Shown: positions 6,352 through 7,641 of the stretch, one piece after another | How the letters are laid out: the number at the start of each line of letters is the position of its first letter | How positions within the stretch are numbered: the stretch's first letter is position 1 | NCBI GenBank assembly: GCA_007120575.1 | Contig: SKNJ01000025.1 | Span: forward strand, 1-7,641 | Direction of reading: 5' to 3' | Origin: Thioalkalivibrio sp. | GTDB lineage: Bacteria; Pseudomonadota; Gammaproteobacteria; Ectothiorhodospirales; Ectothiorhodospiraceae | DNA: 7,641 nt | Translations under genes and position numbers: made by a program | Notes under the pieces: model-generated | What the model saw: only the letters and a program-made list of their open reading frames with translations | The model's database searches: none | What the model was told of the DNA's origin: nothing

Positions 6352-7641
6352 TCAGGACTCCGCGGGTTCATCGCCCTTGCGCGGGCGTGGCCAGTCGGGA
6401 ATGGTCCGGGCACGCGCCCGGGTCAGCGCCAGGGCGCCCGGTTCCACGTCCCGGGAAAGGGTAGAACCTGCCCCCACGGTGGCCCCCGAACCGATGTTGA
6501 GCGGCGCCACCAGGGCGGTATTGGAGCCGATGAAGGCGTCGGCCCCGATCTCGGTGTGATGCTTGCGCGCGCCGTCGTAGTTGCAGGTAATGGTGCCGGC
6601 ACCCAGGTTGGCGCGTGTGCCGACGTGGGCATCGCCGACATAGCTCAGATGGGGGATCTTGGCGCTGGCGTCGAGCACGGCATTCTTGGTCTCGACGAAG
6701 TTGCCGATCCGCGCCCCGGGTCCGATCCGCGTGCCCGGACGCAGGCGGGCGAATGGTCCGATGCAGGCGCCCTCGGCGACGACCGTCTCCTCCAGCACAC
6801 TGTGGGCCGCGATCACCGACCCCGTGCCGATCTCGCAGTCGCGCAGCACGCAGCCCGGGCCGATATGGACGTCGTCGCTCAGCACGACGCGACCCTCGAG
6901 GACCACGTTGACGTCCAGATGGCAATCGAGACCGTGCTCCAGGGTGCCACGCAGATCGAAGCGGTCGGGATCGACCAGCGCCAGGCCGGCCTGCATCAGC
7001 GTCCCGGCCTGATCGCGTTGCAGGAGACGTTCCTGCTCGGCGAGCTGGGCGCGATCGTTCACCCCCAGCACCGCATCCGGCTTGCGGCTGCGTACCAGAG
7101 CGACGCTCACGCCATCGGCCACGGCCTGTTCCACGACATCGGTCAGGTACCACTCACGTCCGGCTTCGGGTGTCGGCTCGCAAGCCGCCAGCCAGCGCCG
7201 CAGCGCCCCGGCCTGCCCCGCGAGGACGCCGGTGTTGATGGTCCGGATCGCCCGCTCCCCGGCATCGGCTTCCTGATGCTCGACGATGCGCGCGAGAGCC
7301 CCGGCCGCGTCGACGACCAGCCGGCCATAGCCGGTGGGGTCGGCGACCTCGGCCCCGAGCACCGCCAGGTCTTGCGGGGCGGCGACACAGGCTTCCAGAT
7401 CGGCGACCGGGATGCGCGGTACGTCCCCATAGGTCACCAGGACTCGGGTGCGGTCCGGCACGCCCTCCAGCGCGGTGGCGACCGCGTGGCCCGTCCCGCC
7501 CGGTCGGCCCTGGTCCACCCAGGTGACCGGGGCTGCGGCGAACGCCTCGCGAACGCGGTCCTGCTGATGGCTGACCACCACCGAGATGGCGTCGGGCCGC
7601 AGCGCGCCGACCCGGTCCAGACAGTGCCCCAGAAGGGGCCT
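6352..7641 (-). CDS. glmU: Bifunctional GlmU, N-acetyltransferase and uridylyltransferase (5' end outside)
   Basis: 429 residues are visible. The frame is open to the window edge, starting RPLLGHCLDRV; compared with E. coli GlmU (456 aa) about 27-30 residues, including the LAAGxGTRM nucleotide loop, are outside. The enzyme acetylates glucosamine-1-phosphate and then makes UDP-GlcNAc (EC 2.3.1.157, 2.7.7.23). In the uridylyltransferase half, WVDQ holds the Gln matching E. coli Q76, and GGTGHA, YGDVP (D105 equivalent), DPTGYGR, INTG, EWYLTDV and GVNDR (N227 equivalent) are present. From about 6960 downward comes the left-handed beta-helix acetyltransferase: IGPFARLRPG, NFVETKNA, PHLSYVGDA with the catalytic His (H363 in E. 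coli), GAGTITCNYDG and IGSNTALVAP. All look intact, so the enzyme should be active. The stop lies 3 bp before the glmS start. In many gammaproteobacteria atpC precedes glmU; that would be beyond 7641. Confidence 0.98.
   Translation of the reverse strand, partial: RPLLGHCLDRVGALRPDAISVVVSHQQDRVREAFAAAPVTWVDQGRPGGTGHAVATALEGVPDRTRVLVTYGDVPRIPVADLEACVAAPQDLAVLGAEVADPTGYGRLVVDAAGALARIVEHQEADAGERAIRTINTGVLAGQAGALRRWLAACEPTPEAGREWYLTDVVEQAVADGVSVALVRSRKPDAVLGVNDRAQLAEQERLLQRDQAGTLMQAGLALVDPDRFDLRGTLEHGLDCHLDVNVVLEGRVVLSDDVHIGPGCVLRDCEIGTGSVIAAHSVLEETVVAEGACIGPFARLRPGTRIGPGARIGNFVETKNAVLDASAKIPHLSYVGDAHVGTRANLGAGTITCNYDGARKHHTEIGADAFIGSNTALVAPLNIGSGATVGAGSTLSRDVEPGALALTRARARTIPDWPRPRKGDEPAES

Overview
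The window reads as chromosomal core-gene territory of a GC-rich gammaproteobacterium. The evidence is the EnvC / S41-peptidase block beside a YibN-type rhodanese, the glmU-glmS pair, and close residue-level agreement with the E. coli proteins as I remember them. The proteins are Arg-rich, Lys-poor and fairly acidic, which would suit a Chromatiales/Ectothiorhodospiraceae-like organism, possibly a sulfur oxidiser. That placement is inference and no marker gene here settles it.

Left part (1-731, minus strand): a membrane-anchored rhodanese (YibN type, cut by the window edge) lies 30 bp downstream of a small ArsR-family repressor. The repressor has two cysteines 66 residues apart, in the same places as the persulfide-sensing pair of SqrR/BigR/HlyU regulators. 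A 71-bp divergent intergenic region with AT-rich promoter-like sequence and a small dyad separates it from the next block.

Middle part (803-3975, plus strand): an EnvC-like amidase activator (signal peptide, coiled coil, degenerate LytM domain), then a CtpA-type S41 carboxyl-terminal processing protease, then a YajL-type DJ-1 family protein. The protease and YajL genes are 31 bp apart and are probably co-transcribed. EnvC and CtpA both belong to control of peptidoglycan hydrolysis in the cell envelope; YajL is a cytoplasmic protein/metabolite protection factor.

Convergent junction (3976-4104): a long GC hairpin, then a classical intrinsic terminator that serves the minus strand.

Right part (4105-7641, minus strand): glmU (5' end outside the window) is followed after 3 bp by glmS. 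Together they supply glucosamine-6-phosphate and then UDP-GlcNAc for peptidoglycan and LPS. Downstream of glmS is a 98-aa protein I do not recognise, with its own good Shine-Dalgarno, a possible weak promoter, and an upstream 8-base stretch complementary to that Shine-Dalgarno.

No tRNA, rRNA, CRISPR array, insertion sequence or prophage gene was seen. No gene-free stretch reaches 300 bp. The most interesting local signal is the thiol-switch ArsR repressor paired with a rhodanese, at a position where relatives usually carry gpmI; the rest is conserved housekeeping sequence with some unusual RNA-level structures.
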